7,356 nt of DNA, taken from positions 1 to 7,356 of the forward strand of contig NZ_CAAFUZ010000069.1 in assembly GCF_900766305.1 (NCBI RefSeq), read 5' to 3'. Positions 5,857-7,356 of this stretch are shown one piece after another (the stretch's first letter is position 1; every line of letters starts with the position of its first letter). The notes beneath the pieces were generated by a model. That model made no database searches. It worked only from the letters and a program-made list of their open reading frames with translations, and had not been told where the DNA came from. Both the position numbers and the translations under genes were made by a program. The DNA is from an uncultured Gemella sp. GTDB taxonomy: Bacteria > Bacillota > Bacilli > Staphylococcales > Gemellaceae.

Positions 5857-5883
5857 TAATACTAAACAGTATTATTCTGTTTA
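5857..5883 (+). promoter_or_regulatory. Overlapping inverted repeats in the gltS leader (possible operator or RNA switch)
   Basis: TAATACT (5857-5863) and AGTATTA (5868-5874) are perfect inverted repeats with a four-base loop. TAAACAG (5863-5869) and CTGTTTA (5877-5883) are a second perfect pair with a seven-base spacer. The two share bases 5863 and 5868-5869, so as RNA only one can form at a time. The site lies between the candidate promoter and the Shine-Dalgarno (AAAGGAtGAT, 5904-5913). The second pair looks like a dyad operator for a repressor; I cannot name the regulator. Confidence 0.45.
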
Positions 5884-5916
5884 AAAATACAACATAAAGT
5901 AAGAAAGGATGATAGT

Positions 5917-7125
5917 ATGTTTAATATTAAAATGGATATGATTCAAACGGTCGGATTGGCTGTTATTATATTAATTCTAGGAAGATTATTGAGGAAAAAG
6001 GTTAAGTTCTTTGAAACTTATTGTATTCCGTCTCCTGTTGTTGGAGGTTTCCTATTTGCTATAGTAAATTTAATTTTAAGGAAAACTAATTTAGTTATTT
6101 TTGAATTTGACAATACGTTACAGAGTTTCTTTATGACTTTATTCTTCACAAGTATTGGTTTTAATGCAAGTTGGAGATTATTAAAAGTTGGTGGAAGAAA
6201 AGTTGTTATGTTCCTTATTATGGCTGTAACGTTAGTAGTACTACAAAATGTTGTGGCTGTAGGGGTTGGGTATTTAACAGGTGTAGATCCATTGATTGCT
6301 CTATTAACTGGTTCAACTGCAATGACAGGAGGACATGGTACTGCGGCAGCAATGGCACCCATAGTAGAAGAATTAGGCCACACTGGAGCAAAGAGTGTTG
6401 CTATCGCGGCAGCTACTTTTGGACTTATTGCAGGATCTAGTCTAGGTGGACCATTGGCCAATAGACTTATTAAAGGTAAGAAACTAGAGGTTGTAGCAGA
6501 GAAAGTTGATAATGAAAAAGTGAGAAATGATGAATTTCTTTTTAATAATGATGTAAGAAAACTTGATGGAGAGAATTTTGCTAAAGCATTCTTTTTAATC
6601 TTATTATCAATGTTTATTGGTAGTTATGTTTCAACATTTTTAAACCAATTTTTAAATTTCCCCAACTACATAGGACCGATGATTGTTGCGGCTATTTTAA
6701 GAAATATATCTGATAATACAACTAAATTTGATTTACACTACGAAGAAGTACATATTTTAGAAGATGTTTCGTTGAATTTATTCCTTGGAATGGCAATGAT
6801 TAGTTTAAGATTATGGGAATTAAGTAGTGTAGCGGGTCAACTAGCAGTATTATTACTTGCACAAGCACTTTTAGCATGGATATTTATTTACTTTGTAACA
6901 TTTAGAGTTATGGGCAGTAATTATGATGCAGCAGTATTATCTGCAGGCCATGTAGGTTTTGGACTTGGAGCTACACCTAATGGTATTGCAAATATGCAAA
7001 GTGTTTGTGATAAATATAAACATTCACATATAGCATTCTTTGTAATGCCTATAGTAGGTGCATTGTTTATTGACTTCTTTAATGTAGCGATAATAAGTGG
7101 ATTCTTCTCGTTCTTGTCGAGATAG
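5917..7125 (+). CDS. gltS: Sodium/glutamate symporter GltS
   Basis: GltS imports L-glutamate with Na+ across the cytoplasmic membrane. The 402 residues match the family (E. coli GltS has 401). The protein has two inverted halves, each with a conserved re-entrant signature: TGSTAMTGGHGTAAAM (131-146) in the first and GHVGFGLGATPNGIANM (344-360) in the second. Other conserved blocks are IPSPVVGG (37-44), NASWRLLKVGGRKV (83-96), ATFGLIAGSSLGGP (166-179) and GSNYDAAVLSAGH (333-345). A polar loop at about 185-222 joins the halves. The start ATG has a clear Shine-Dalgarno and lies at the expected N-terminus before the first membrane helix (about 9-25). It forms its own transcription unit between the terminator at 5705 and that at 7135. 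No disruption is seen. Confidence 0.96.
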   Translation: MFNIKMDMIQTVGLAVIILILGRLLRKKVKFFETYCIPSPVVGGFLFAIVNLILRKTNLVIFEFDNTLQSFFMTLFFTSIGFNASWRLLKVGGRKVVMFLIMAVTLVVLQNVVAVGVGYLTGVDPLIALLTGSTAMTGGHGTAAAMAPIVEELGHTGAKSVAIAAATFGLIAGSSLGGPLANRLIKGKKLEVVAEKVDNEKVRNDEFLFNNDVRKLDGENFAKAFFLILLSMFIGSYVSTFLNQFLNFPNYIGPMIVAAILRNISDNTTKFDLHYEEVHILEDVSLNLFLGMAMISLRLWELSSVAGQLAVLLLAQALLAWIFIYFVTFRVMGSNYDAAVLSAGHVGFGLGATPNGIANMQSVCDKYKHSHIAFFVMPIVGALFIDFFNVAIISGFFSFLSR

Positions 7126-7134
7126 AAGACGATC

Positions 7135-7170
7135 TGACTTGATTAAATATTTTAATCAAGTCATTTTTTT
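7135..7170 (+). terminator. Strong intrinsic terminator after gltS
   Basis: TGACTTGATTAAA (7135-7147) and TTTAATCAAGTCA (7151-7163) form a perfect 13-pair stem with a three-base loop, followed directly by seven T residues (7164-7170). It begins nine bases after the gltS stop codon. There is no A run before the stem, so it should act on the plus strand only. Confidence 0.93.
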
Positions 7171-7212
7171 AAAAAAATTTTGCTTGCTTAGTATTTTAAT
7201 ATATAATATAAT
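7171..7212 (+). promoter_or_regulatory. Strong sigma-A-type promoter with A-tract upstream element, firing out of the window
   Basis: TTGCTT (7184-7189) is 17 bases before a perfect TATAAT (7207-7212). An overlapping pair, TTGCTT (7180-7185) and TATAAT (7202-7207), is spaced by 16. An A7T4 tract (7171-7181) lies just upstream and resembles an UP element. Transcription would begin near 7219 and run rightward. It is the most consensus-like promoter in the window. Confidence 0.6.
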
Positions 7213-7356
7213 AGTAGAAATTGACCCAAAAGTCCTAAATTTTAACAAGGTTCATATGAGAATTCATAGCCTCAGCAGTAGACACAATCCAATCAGTTTC
7301 GTCTTATGACTCACTTCTTGGTGTGTCCTTGCATACGTTATACGTAAGAATTTTAA
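7213..7356. other. Unidentified region downstream of a strong promoter; no recognisable gene
   Basis: I cannot assign these 144 bases. Composition differs from the neighbours: 7261-7320 is 24/60 G+C (40%), against visibly AT-rich flanks. No start codon with a Shine-Dalgarno is seen. On the plus strand a frame is open from 7260 to the edge (32 codons, directly after a TGA). On the minus strand another is open from the edge to a stop at 7264-7266 (30 codons). I recognise neither product. GACACA (7281-7286) can pair with TGTGTC (7322-7327). Possibilities are a structured RNA, a long leader of the next gene, or the end of a decayed mobile element. Confidence 0.3.

Noticed and set aside
6171..6440. 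Plus-strand alternative frame of 89 codons inside gltS
   Set aside because: It is rich in Cys, Ser and Trp, as out-of-frame translation of a membrane protein gives, and lacks a ribosome-binding site.
6018..6461. Minus-strand open frame of 147 codons inside gltS
   Set aside because: It is antisense to conserved GltS motifs and its product is biased to Ala, Pro, Thr and Asn with no family features. It arises from the GltS codon pattern.
7097..7309. Plus-strand frame of 70 codons from the gltS end through the terminator
   Set aside because: It overlaps the gltS 3' end, runs through the terminator hairpin and the promoter at 7184, and has no ribosome-binding site.

Overview
The window is AT-rich DNA (about 30% GC by eye) from a Gram-positive bacterium of the Bacillota. 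Evidence for this is the strong Shine-Dalgarno sites (AAGGAGGG, GAGGTGAT), the sigma-A-type promoters, a WhiA homologue, and an energy-coupling factor (ECF) transporter. TGA is used as a stop codon (end of ecfT) and Trp is TGG, so this is not a code-4 mollicute. The gene set and composition fit Bacilli. Gemella is my best guess, from memory of similar genomes and not from any search.

Layout. (1) Positions 1-575, minus strand: the N-terminal 191 codons of a gene that runs off the left edge. It encodes a very highly charged helix built from an 87-bp tandem repeat. (2) Positions 576-757: divergent promoters. (3) Positions 758-4013, plus strand: a tight operon of tpx (thiol peroxidase) and a complete ECF importer (MptD-family S component, EcfT, and a fused double ATPase), with gaps of 11, 1 and 4 bases. 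(4) Positions 4004-4121: two copies of an inverted repeat that can fold in competing ways, followed by a promoter. (5) Positions 4122-5702: whiA and a NUDIX-fold protein, co-transcribed and closed by a clear hairpin. (6) Positions 5739-5916: AT-rich leader with overlapping inverted repeats. (7) Positions 5917-7125: gltS, a sodium/glutamate symporter, closed by a strong intrinsic terminator at 7135-7170. (8) Positions 7180-7356: a strong-looking promoter driving about 140 bases, richer in GC, that I could not identify.

How the genes fit together. Tpx reduces peroxides in the cytoplasm. The three ECF genes after it should form one membrane importer whose substrate is not known for this S-component family. 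The coupling to tpx hints at a link to redox or peroxide conditions, but this is inference. WhiA normally lies with rapZ and mgfK (yvcK); both are absent here and a NUDIX protein follows instead. GltS is a separate transcription unit.

Most of the window is ordinary core-genome content. The parts least explained by known families are the repeat-built helix protein at the left edge, the tpx-ECF pairing, the switch-like repeat cluster before whiA, and the unidentified transcribed region at the right edge. I found no CRISPR array, rRNA, tRNA or intact insertion sequence.
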